NCBI GenBank assembly: GCA_934444485.1 | Contig: CAKSCN010000011.1 | Coordinates: 1 to 28,580, forward strand | Direction of reading: 5' to 3' | Length of the DNA stretch: 28,580 bases | Source of the DNA: an uncultured Eubacteriales bacterium | GTDB taxonomy: Bacteria; Bacillota; Clostridia; Oscillospirales; CAG-382 | Shown here: in pieces, positions 22,195 through 28,580 of the stretch | How the letters are laid out: each line of letters starts with the position of its first letter | Numbering within the stretch: position 1 is the first letter of the stretch | The notes under the pieces: model-generated | Databases searched by the model: none | What the model was told of the DNA's origin: nothing | What the model saw: only the letters and a program-made list of their open reading frames with translations | Position numbers and translations under genes: made by a program

Positions 22195-23049
22195 ATGGCT
22201 ATAACGGTCGGCGGCATAAACGACAGGGTAACGCTCAATAACAATCTTGCGAGCAACGACTATCTTCAGGTGAACTGCTGCGGCATTTTCGAGAATATCT
22301 CCGAAGAATCGAGAACTTACCGTCCCGACGGAAGAAAGGATTTTCAGATAATCCTCATAATAGACGGCTATCTTTCCTTAAACCACTTCGGCGAAACTCT
22401 CGAGGTCGGTCGGAACAGCTTTATACTGATACCGCCGCACGTCGAGAACGACTACCGCTTCTCCGACCCCGTCAACGCCGTGTGGGTGCATTTCACGGGG
22501 ATATTCGCCGGCGAAATTCTGCGCACCTTCAGCATAGAAGCCTTCACGGTCTACGAGGTCTCCGACACCGGCAATTTCAGGCACTGCGCCGAGAAAATCA
22601 TCAAAGAGCTTCAGTTCAAGAAAACCGGCTGGAAAAATATGTGCAATTCGTATTTGCTTCGGTTTCTGACGCACCTCAAGCGCAAAATCGACGAAAATGC
22701 GGAGCGTGAGGTGTATTCGAGCGGTTCGGATATAAGCGTTGCGGTGGACGAAATGAAAACCAACTTCGCAGCAAACATCGGAATAGAGCACTATGCGAAA
22801 ATGTGCAGCATGAGCGTTTCGAGGTATTCGCACGTATTCACACAGAAAATGTCGGTTTCTCCGCACAGGTATCTCACGGAGCTGAGGATAGGTCACGCAA
22901 AGTTCTTACTCACCAACACAAACGCCAAAATTCTCGACATAGCAAAGAGCGTTGGTTTTGCCGACCCGTTCTATTTCAGCAAGGCGTTCAAAAAGGAGAC
23001 GGGATTTTCGCCGAGCGAATTCCGCAAAAACAAGGCAAAAGAAATTTAA
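22195..23049 (+). CDS. AraC-family regulator, likely controls the divergent catabolic operon
   Basis: The 284-residue protein pairs an N-terminal cupin ligand domain (about 35-150; DFQIILIIDGYLSLNHFGET, then SFILIPPHVENDYRF) with a C-terminal AraC DNA-binding domain (about 185-280). The two helix-turn-helices are IGIEHYAKMCSMSVSRYSHVF and KILDIAKSVGFADPFYFSKAF-type segments, followed by TGFSPSEFR. ATG at 22195 is chosen over GTG at 22186 because AGGTGA sits directly before it. It shares its promoter with the mutarotase gene 12 bp downstream. Its divergent position from the ten-gene operon, and the unusually strong promoter, suggest it senses the sugar and controls that operon and perhaps the TRAP genes. 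Confidence 0.92.
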   Translation: MAITVGGINDRVTLNNNLASNDYLQVNCCGIFENISEESRTYRPDGRKDFQIILIIDGYLSLNHFGETLEVGRNSFILIPPHVENDYRFSDPVNAVWVHFTGIFAGEILRTFSIEAFTVYEVSDTGNFRHCAEKIIKELQFKKTGWKNMCNSYLLRFLTHLKRKIDENAEREVYSSGSDISVAVDEMKTNFAANIGIEHYAKMCSMSVSRYSHVFTQKMSVSPHRYLTELRIGHAKFLLTNTNAKILDIAKSVGFADPFYFSKAFKKETGFSPSEFRKNKAKEI

Positions 23050-23061
23050 GGAGTGAATGAC

Positions 23062-23379
23062 ATGGAAAAATATGCTTGGAAAGCGCACATCAAGGAGGGC
23101 TGTCTTGAGGAATACAAAAAACGCCACGACGCAATATGGGACGAGATGAAGGACGTCCTCAAAGCCGCCGGGATAAAGAACTACACGATATGGAGCACGG
23201 GAAACGAGCTTTTCGGCTACTACGAGTGCGAACACGGTGCGGAATACGCCGCAAAGGTTCAGACTGAGAGCGAGGTTGTGAAAAGATGGGACGAATATAT
23301 GAAGGATATACTCATAATGACTTCCGACCCCGTAACCGGCGCACAGCCGAAGCTCACCTGCGTGTTCGAGCTTGACTGA
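23062..23379 (+). CDS. L-rhamnose mutarotase family protein
   Basis: The 105 residues match the RhaM/YiiL family, which interconverts the alpha and beta anomers of L-rhamnose and related sugars. RRHDAIW-type residues around H22, the equivalent of the catalytic histidine of E. coli RhaM, and Y41 in NYTIW are kept. So are RWDEYMKDI and the ending LTCVFELD. The length equals the family norm. ATG at 23062 follows AAGGAGTG; an earlier GTG at 23053 would overlap that site. It shares an operon with the AraC regulator and points to a slow-mutarotating aldose, such as a 6-deoxyhexose, as the substrate of this locus. Some homologues act on L-fucose or unknown sugars. Confidence 0.88.
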   Translation: MEKYAWKAHIKEGCLEEYKKRHDAIWDEMKDVLKAAGIKNYTIWSTGNELFGYYECEHGAEYAAKVQTESEVVKRWDEYMKDILIMTSDPVTGAQPKLTCVFELD

Positions 23380-23414
23380 ACCGTCCGCCTTTTTTACGCA
23401 ATATATGCGTTTTG

Positions 23415-23446
23415 CGCTCCGCACATCGTCCGCGGAGCGTTATTTT
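23415..23446 (+). terminator. Intrinsic terminator after the AraC-mutarotase genes
   Basis: CGCTCCGC (23415-23422) pairs with GCGGAGCG (23432-23439) around a nine-base loop, followed by a T-rich tail. A weaker hairpin (ACGCA/TGCGT, 23396-23410, then TTTTG) lies just before it. Confidence 0.75.
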
Positions 23447-23489
23447 GTTTCTTTTTTGCATAGGCAGATGAAATTTCTGCATATTTTCT

Positions 23490-23501
23490 TAACACGTGTT
23501 A
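23490..23501. promoter_or_regulatory. Perfect 12-bp palindrome upstream of the TRAP promoter
   Basis: TAACACGTGTTA is a perfect dyad 37 bp before the -35 box of the TRAP operon. CTTAAC and GTTAAG at its flanks add further symmetry. It is a candidate operator. Confidence 0.5.
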
Positions 23502-23538
23502 TTTTTTCGTTAAGATTAGCATTTTTTCTGCATAATAC

Positions 23539-23567
23539 TTGACAAATGCTTTCAGGTTTGATATAAT
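23539..23567 (+). promoter_or_regulatory. Promoter of the TRAP transporter operon
   Basis: TTGACA at 23539-23544 and TATAAT at 23562-23567 are separated by exactly 17 bases. The start codon is 55 bp downstream with a GGAGG ribosome site. Confidence 0.9.
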
Positions 23568-23622
23568 AGGTACAAGGCAAAAATTTTTTGTTACTCAAAA
23601 TTTATACTTTGGAGGAAAAATC

Positions 23623-24591
23623 ATGAAAAAGAGTATTGCGCTTATTCTCGCACTTCTCACAACTGCAACTGTATTTCTCGCATCCTGCGGAAACAAGAGC
23701 GACGAAAAGATCGTTCTCGCAACCGGAGGCAACACAGGTACGTATTACGGCTACTGCATGGCAATGGGTCAGATTCTTCAGGACAAGACCGGCATAAAGT
23801 TTGACGTTCAGTCCACAGGCGCGTCCAAGGCAAACATTCAGCTTATCCAGATAGGCGAAGCTAACATGGCTATCGTTCAGAACGACGTTATGTACTACGC
23901 TTACACCGGCACAGACCTCTTCGCGGGCACCGAGATAAAGGACTTCTCCGCAGTCGCAACCCTTTACCCCGAAATCTGCCAGATCGTTGCTTCCAAGGAA
24001 AGCGGCATCACATCCGTCGCAGACCTTGCCGGCAAGCGTGTTTCCGTCGGCGACGCAGGCAGCGGCGTTGAATTCAATGCAAAGCAGATTCTTGCGGCAT
24101 ACGGCATCGACATCGACAAGGACATCAACAAGCAGAACCTCGGCTTCGGTCCGTCCGCAGACGCTCTCAAGGATGACAAGATCGACGCTTTCTTCTGCGT
24201 TGCGGGCATCCCCACAACCGCTATCACCGACCTTGCAATGGGCATGGACATCACGGTTGTTCCCGTTGACGACGACAAGTTCGAGGAGCTTTCCTCTCAG
24301 TACGAGTTCTACACCCGTCAGTCCATCCCGGCAGGCACCTACGAGGGTGTAACCGAGGACGTAAAGACGGTTGCGGTTATGGCTACATACATTGTTGACA
24401 ACGACCTCTCCGAGGACACCGTTTACAACATCACAAAGGCTATCTTCGAGAACAAGGACGAGATCGCCGAGGCTTACACCAAGGGTGAAGAGCTTGACAG
24501 CGCAAAGGCTGTTGAGGGTATCCCCTCCGTAGTGCCCATGCACGCAGGCGCTGCAAAGTACTTTAAGGAAATCGGCGTAATTGCTGAATAA
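23623..24591 (+). CDS. TAXI-family TRAP transporter solute receptor (lipoprotein)
   Basis: This 322-residue receptor has a lipoprotein signal (MKKSIALILALL, then the lipobox LASC with C22) and is expected to be anchored outside the membrane. It follows the TAXI plan: IVLATGGNTGTYYGYCMAMG, STGASKANIQLIQIGEANMA, LAGKRVSVGDAGSGVEFNAK and DAFFCVAGIPTTAI. It would bind the substrate and pass it to the fused permease. TAXI receptors are known for glutamate, 2-oxoglutarate-like and other organic acids, so a sugar or sugar acid ligand is only inferred from the neighbours. ATG at 23623 has GGAGG eight bases upstream. A frame start at 23539 is the -35 box and is rejected. Confidence 0.94.
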   Translation: MKKSIALILALLTTATVFLASCGNKSDEKIVLATGGNTGTYYGYCMAMGQILQDKTGIKFDVQSTGASKANIQLIQIGEANMAIVQNDVMYYAYTGTDLFAGTEIKDFSAVATLYPEICQIVASKESGITSVADLAGKRVSVGDAGSGVEFNAKQILAAYGIDIDKDINKQNLGFGPSADALKDDKIDAFFCVAGIPTTAITDLAMGMDITVVPVDDDKFEELSSQYEFYTRQSIPAGTYEGVTEDVKTVAVMATYIVDNDLSEDTVYNITKAIFENKDEIAEAYTKGEELDSAKAVEGIPSVVPMHAGAAKYFKEIGVIAE

Positions 24592-25126
24592 TTTAAGGAA
24601 CTTTACGTTCAAAAACAAGAACACTGCCGCGGCGGCTCTTGCGGTCGCGGTTTTGTTTTTAATAGTGATTCTCGCACTCTACCGCGAGACCCTTCCGGCG
24701 AGCATTGAAATATACAACACCGAGACCGGCAAGGTTTACCGTGCGTTTAACGCACCCGAGGGTACGGAGTTTTCGGTTTCCTTTATTCACTCCGTCAACA
24801 AAAGCCCGGTGACCGATTATTTTGTCATACACGATGAGAAAATCGTTGCGGAAAAAACGGTCTATTCGGCATTCGGTGCAGGCGTGCAGAGTACTCTTGA
24901 AGAAGGGCAGACGCTTTCCTACGACGAGGACGGCAACATGGTTGTATCCGGCTTTAACTCTGTTTTTCCCGAGGTGAAGTACATAGTCGGAACCGTATAT
25001 GACCACGTTTTGACGATACGCAGCAGAGAATACAGCCTCACAAAGATGTGCGGACAGAATGCGCACATTGCCATAGTTCTCAAAAAGCCGAAGTGGCGGC
25101 TTAACGAGGACGATGAGAATAATTAA
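24581..25126 (+). CDS. DUF1850 membrane-anchored protein linked to TAXI-TRAP systems
   Basis: The 181-residue protein has one transmembrane helix (about 15-33) and an extracytoplasmic domain with FIHSVNKSPVTDYF (H70-S71), the hallmark of DUF1850. Members occur almost always beside TAXI receptors and fused TRAP permeases; their role is unknown. Translation probably starts at TTG 24581, which overlaps the receptor stop by 11 bases, with AAGGAA upstream. No ATG or GTG fits the conserved beginning. It ends 17 bp before the permease. Confidence 0.85.
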   Translation: MLNNLRNFTFKNKNTAAAALAVAVLFLIVILALYRETLPASIEIYNTETGKVYRAFNAPEGTEFSVSFIHSVNKSPVTDYFVIHDEKIVAEKTVYSAFGAGVQSTLEEGQTLSYDEDGNMVVSGFNSVFPEVKYIVGTVYDHVLTIRSREYSLTKMCGQNAHIAIVLKKPKWRLNEDDENN

Positions 25127-25143
25127 CACAAGGAGGAATAACA

Positions 25144-27303
25144 TTGTCAGAGTCCGAGAAAATAAGAGACACCTCTCCCGTTGCGAACTCTCAGATGAGT
25201 GCGCACATTGCGGACGACGGTGCGGTTCAGAAGAGCGCCGACGAGCTTATGGCGGAGTTTGACCGTGAGTCGAACACACGTCAGTTCAGCGGTCTCCCCG
25301 CAAAACTTATAAAGCTTGCGTTTCTCGCATTTACCGTGTTTGTTTTCGGAACACGTTTCGTAACTCTCCCCGACCAGGCGAGAATGTCTGCGTTTTTGGG
25401 TATAATCATCTTTTTGGGCTTCCTTATATATCCGCTTTACAAGAAGCAGACGAAATTTCACAACTTCGTGCCGTGGTACGACTTCGTATTTGCAATAGCC
25501 GGTTCTGCGCCGTATTTTTACTATGCGCTTAACTTCCGTGCGGTAACAAACCGTGCGGCGGCGATAAACACCCTCGATAAGGTCATGGCGGTTATCGGCA
25601 TAGTCCTTCTCTTTGAGCTTTGCAGACGTGCCGTGGGTCTTCCGATACTCTTCGTTGCGGGCGGCTTCATCGTATATGCGCTTTGGTACGGCAAAACTCC
25701 CCAATCGATAATCTACAACCTTTTCTACACAACCAACGGTATTCCCGGAACGCCTCTCAACGTTTGCTCGACGTTCATCGTGTTCTTCATAATTCTCGGT
25801 TCTTTCCTTGAAAAGACCGGTATCGGAGGATTCTTCGTTGACCTTGCAAACTCCGTTGCCGGCTACGCTTCGGGCGGTCCTGCAAAGGTTGCGGTCATTT
25901 CCTCGGCTCTCGAGGGTATGTATTCCGGAAGCTCGGTTGCGAACACCGTCGGAAGCGGAAGCGTCACAATCCCCGTCATGAAGAGCATAGGCTACAAGCC
26001 CGAGTTTGCGGCGGCAGTCGAAGCGGCGGCGTCCACGGGCGGTCAGATAATGCCTCCCATCATGGGTGCGGCGGCGTTCCTCATGAGTGAGATAACGGGT
26101 CTTCCCTACGTCACAATCGCCATTTCGGCAATCCTCCCGGCTATACTTTACTTCACCGGTATCTTCATGATGATACACTTCGAGGCAAAGAAGCTCGGTC
26201 TCAAGGGGCTTCCCAAGGACAGCATTCCGAATTTCTTCAAACTCTTCTTCCGCAAGGGATATCTCTTCCTGCCGATAGTCGTGCTCGTCGCTCTCATGTC
26301 CTTCAACCGTACTCCGGCTCAGTCGGCGTGCATGGCAATCCTCACGACAATGGCTCTCATGCTTGTAACCGACGTCGTCAAAATTGCGGGCAAGCTCAAG
26401 AATTCCGAGGACACAAAGTCTGATATTACGGATATATGCCTTCTCATAATCCCGGTTGCTTCGTTTATACTCTTCGTGCTTCTCGGCAAGATGAAGCTGG
26501 AGAATGCGTCGATTCTCGCAGGTCTCGTTTACATCGTCGCTTCCTTCTTCGGAAAGCACACCAGAGAATCCGGCAGACTCTCTCTCGAAGCTCTTGAATC
26601 GGGCATGAGAAACACAATGGGCGTATCTCTTGCGTGCGGTCTTGCCGGCATCGTTGCGGGAGTCGTTACGATAACGAGCCTCGGCTCGACGCTCATCAGC
26701 GTTATCGTTCCCATTGCTCACAACAACCTCTTCCTTGCGCTCTTCCTCACAATGGCAACCTGTATTGTCCTCGGAATGGGCGTCCCCACGACGGCGAACT
26801 ACCTCATCATGGCGACGATCACCGCCCCCATACTCATCAAGATGGGACTTCCGATGCTTGCGGCGCATATGTTCGTGTTCTACTTCGGTATCGTTGCGGA
26901 CATCACGCCTCCCGTCGCTCTTGCAGCGTATGCCGGAAGCGCAATTGCGAACTCCAATCCGCTTAAAACCGGCGTAATTGCCACGAAGCTTGCGGTTGCG
27001 GCGTTCATCATCCCCTACATATTTGCGTTCAATCCCAAGATGCTCTTTATCGGTGCGACAGCCTCCGACGTTGCTCTTATCATCGTTACGTCCCTTATCG
27101 GCATATTCTCACTCTCGGCAGGTCTTGAGGGCTTCATGTTCCGCAAGATGAAGATATACGAGATAATCCCCGTTATCATCGGCGGACTTCTCATGATTTA
27201 CCCCGGTGCGGTTTCCGATATCGTCGGCATACTGCTTGTCGGTGCGGTAACAATCTTCCAGATTATCATGAAGAGTCACGACGACGCAAAGGTTTCGGCG
27301 TAA
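25144..27303 (+). CDS. TRAP transporter permease, fused DctQ-DctM type
   Basis: The 719 residues form a long hydrophobic protein with many membrane helices after a soluble N-terminal segment of about 55 residues. Family signatures are ALEGMYSGSSVANTVGSGSV, AAVEAAASTGGQIMPPIMGA, the pair CIVLGMGVPTTANYLIM and ADITPPVALAAYAGS. The small DctQ-like helices lie at the N-terminal side (about 55-170). It uses an ion gradient to import the substrate delivered by the receptor. The start is TTG at 25144, seven bases after GGAGG; no ATG precedes the conserved region plausibly. A terminator follows at 27333. Confidence 0.95.
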   Translation: MSESEKIRDTSPVANSQMSAHIADDGAVQKSADELMAEFDRESNTRQFSGLPAKLIKLAFLAFTVFVFGTRFVTLPDQARMSAFLGIIIFLGFLIYPLYKKQTKFHNFVPWYDFVFAIAGSAPYFYYALNFRAVTNRAAAINTLDKVMAVIGIVLLFELCRRAVGLPILFVAGGFIVYALWYGKTPQSIIYNLFYTTNGIPGTPLNVCSTFIVFFIILGSFLEKTGIGGFFVDLANSVAGYASGGPAKVAVISSALEGMYSGSSVANTVGSGSVTIPVMKSIGYKPEFAAAVEAAASTGGQIMPPIMGAAAFLMSEITGLPYVTIAISAILPAILYFTGIFMMIHFEAKKLGLKGLPKDSIPNFFKLFFRKGYLFLPIVVLVALMSFNRTPAQSACMAILTTMALMLVTDVVKIAGKLKNSEDTKSDITDICLLIIPVASFILFVLLGKMKLENASILAGLVYIVASFFGKHTRESGRLSLEALESGMRNTMGVSLACGLAGIVAGVVTITSLGSTLISVIVPIAHNNLFLALFLTMATCIVLGMGVPTTANYLIMATITAPILIKMGLPMLAAHMFVFYFGIVADITPPVALAAYAGSAIANSNPLKTGVIATKLAVAAFIIPYIFAFNPKMLFIGATASDVALIIVTSLIGIFSLSAGLEGFMFRKMKIYEIIPVIIGGLLMIYPGAVSDIVGILLVGAVTIFQIIMKSHDDAKVSA

Positions 27304-27332
27304 GCGCAAAGCCGGATTCATATGTCTACACT

Positions 27333-27370
27333 CCCCGAGTCGCTCCGTGCGGTTCGGGGTTTTACTTTTT
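27333..27370 (+). terminator. Intrinsic terminator after the TRAP operon
   Basis: CCCCGA (27333-27338) pairs with TCGGGG (27354-27359), extended inside by CGC/GCG pairing, then TTTTACTTTTT. It starts 30 bp past the permease stop. Confidence 0.83.
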
Positions 27371-27418
27371 GCAGAGCTATGTTTAAAAAATGACAGTAAA
27401 ATCGACACAATTACAGTG

Positions 27419-27424
27419 TATAAT
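27419..27424 (+). promoter_or_regulatory. Probable -10 box for lepB
   Basis: TATAAT preceded by TG lies about 100 bp before lepB. The matching -35 hexamer at the right distance (about GTAAAA) is weak, so the promoter may depend on the TG extension or an activator. Confidence 0.45.
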
Positions 27425-27525
27425 ATAAAGATACAAGTTGGGCGTTTATGCCCTGCGGCACTTTCACCGCAAAATCACGGAATTCGTCGTTTCGCAACCC
27501 GTATTTTTTACAGGAGGGATATACA

Positions 27526-28113
27526 ATGGATATGAATGAAAACGTAAAAAACACTCCCGAGGAAACCGTGCCTGCGTCGGAAAAGCTCGTAAAGAGCACG
27601 CACGAAGGACTTGAAATCTTCATGACGGCAATCTGCATGGTGATGCTTTTATTCACGCTGTTCTGCCGTGTCGTAACCGTTGACGGCAACTCCATGAGGG
27701 AGACGCTTCACCACCACGACAAGATTTTCGTCTCGGGACTTTTCTACACTCCGACCAAGGGCGACGTCGTAATACTCCGCACCGATTCCTTCGGAGACGA
27801 GGCTCTCGTAAAGCGTGTCATTGCGACCGAGGGCGATATCGTTGACATAGATTTCGACACGTGGACGGTGTACGTAAACGGAGAAGCTCTCGACGAGCCG
27901 TATGTAAACTTTGAAGAGGGCGCCCGCATGACCGGCGAAGGAACGGACGTCGTCTACCCCTACACTGTCGACGAGGGCGAGATGTTCGTCATGGGAGACA
28001 ACCGCAACCACTCCACCGACAGCCGCTATTTCGGTACGGTCGATACGAGAAACTGCCTCGGAAAGGTATACTTCAGATTATTCCCCTTTTCCGGCTTCGG
28101 CAAAGTAGAGTAA
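27526..28113 (+). CDS. lepB: Signal peptidase I
   Basis: The 195-residue type I signal peptidase has one N-terminal membrane helix (about 31-49) and the catalytic serine in DGNSMRETL (S56). The lysine base is in LVKRVIA (K96), and MGDNRNHSTDSRYFG is the conserved box E. It removes signal peptides from exported proteins on the outer face of the membrane. ATG at 27526 follows AGGAGGG. The rbgA gene starts 41 bp after its stop, the normal Firmicutes neighbour. The N-terminal about 28 residues are acidic and variable. Confidence 0.96.
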   Translation: MDMNENVKNTPEETVPASEKLVKSTHEGLEIFMTAICMVMLLFTLFCRVVTVDGNSMRETLHHHDKIFVSGLFYTPTKGDVVILRTDSFGDEALVKRVIATEGDIVDIDFDTWTVYVNGEALDEPYVNFEEGARMTGEGTDVVYPYTVDEGEMFVMGDNRNHSTDSRYFGTVDTRNCLGKVYFRLFPFSGFGKVE

Positions 28114-28154
28114 CCCCACGGCAAAGCATCTGACATAAACGAAAGGTAGAATAT

Positions 28155-28580
28155 ATGCCCGAAAACAAAAACCGCACCAAAAACGGCGGCGCACGCCGAG
28201 GCTCAAATTCCGGCGGCAAACCCTACGGTGCAAAATCATACGGAAAAGGTGCGCCCTCACGGCGTCCGAACACGGCAAAGAAAAACGCAAAGTCGCCTGA
28301 CGCACAGCCCAAAGAGCGGCGCATATCGAAAATAATACAGTGGTATCCCGGTCACATGGCGAAAGCAAGGCGTGAGATAACCGAGGCTCTGAGTCTTGTG
28401 GACATTGCAATAGAGCTTTGCGACGCACGCATACCGGCATCGAGCCGCAACCCAGGTATAGATTCGCTACTTGCCGGAAAACCGAGAATACTCGTGATGA
28501 ACAAGACCTCTCTTGCAGACCCGAGAGTGAGCGACGCCTGGCGTGAAAAGCTCAAAAAGAACGGCGAGACCGTCGTATTC
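28155..28580 (+). CDS. rbgA: Ribosome biogenesis GTPase RbgA/YlqF, N-terminal part (runs off the window)
   Basis: The frame is open from the ATG at 28155 (site AAAGG) to the end of the window, 142 residues. After a basic, glycine- and asparagine-rich extension of about 58 residues comes IIQWYPGHMAKARREI, the start signature of RbgA, a circularly permuted GTPase needed for late 50S assembly. DARIPASSRNPGID follows, then the G4 motif in ILVMNKTSLADP, in which the usual NKxD aspartate is serine. The extension is longer than in B. subtilis. Its place after lepB supports the call. Confidence 0.93.
   Translation, partial: MPENKNRTKNGGARRGSNSGGKPYGAKSYGKGAPSRRPNTAKKNAKSPDAQPKERRISKIIQWYPGHMAKARREITEALSLVDIAIELCDARIPASSRNPGIDSLLAGKPRILVMNKTSLADPRVSDAWREKLKKNGETVVF

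Noticed and set aside
25147..26868. 573-codon minus-strand open frame
   Set aside because: It is antisense to the TRAP permease; the translation is highly charged and compositionally odd, with no ribosome site or domain.

Overview
The window reads as a gene-dense chromosomal stretch of a low-GC-lineage (Firmicutes/Clostridia-type) anaerobe of moderate GC content, probably a gut-type glycan fermenter. The evidence is strong AGGAGG-type ribosome sites, consensus TTGACA-17-TATAAT promoters, ylxM-ffh at one end and lepB-rbgA at the other, a ferredoxin-rich split glutamate synthase, and glycoside hydrolases with AraC regulators. I see no rRNA, tRNA, CRISPR array or insertion sequence. Family names are assigned by reading the protein sequences; no database search was run.

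Layout. 1-883: ffh (partial) and ylxM, minus strand. 1016-5715: sugar-release genes, namely an AraC regulator with a doubtful 5' end, a GH29 alpha-L-fucosidase, a convergent GH2 glycosidase and a second AraC regulator. 5733-10774: a five-gene, translationally overlapping minus-strand operon for a split ferredoxin-type glutamate synthase (amidotransferase, FMN/Fe-S synthase core, four-cluster ferredoxin, FAD oxidoreductase, GXGXG domain). Its leader holds a strong promoter, a 12-bp UUCG-capped terminator and an overlapping hexaloop hairpin that would exclude the terminator. 10895-11164: a non-coding, hairpin-rich spacer.

11165-22023: a ten-gene minus-strand catabolic operon. In transcription order it encodes an Ldh2-type dehydrogenase, a KDPG-aldolase-like protein, an SDR, an aldo/keto reductase, glycerate kinase (MOFRL type), an enolase paralogue lacking several catalytic residues, an aldehyde dehydrogenase, a PfkB kinase, an L-fucose/L-arabinose isomerase-like protein and a class II aldolase. 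Divergent from it are an AraC regulator and an L-rhamnose-mutarotase-like protein, followed by a complete TAXI-type TRAP transporter (lipoprotein receptor, DUF1850 protein, fused permease). 27526-28580: lepB and the start of rbgA.

Interpretation. The most interesting part is 11165-27303, which looks like one uptake-plus-catabolism locus. TRAP uptake and anomer conversion would feed isomerase, kinase and class II aldolase steps. A second set (dehydrogenases, 2-keto-3-deoxy-acid aldolase-like protein, aldehyde dehydrogenase, glycerate kinase and possibly the enolase paralogue) resembles a non-phosphorylative Entner-Doudoroff-like route ending in pyruvate and 2-phosphoglycerate or PEP. I do not recognise this exact combination as a named pathway, and its substrate cannot be read from sequence alone. 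A 6-deoxy-hexose, aldonate or uronate is the working guess.
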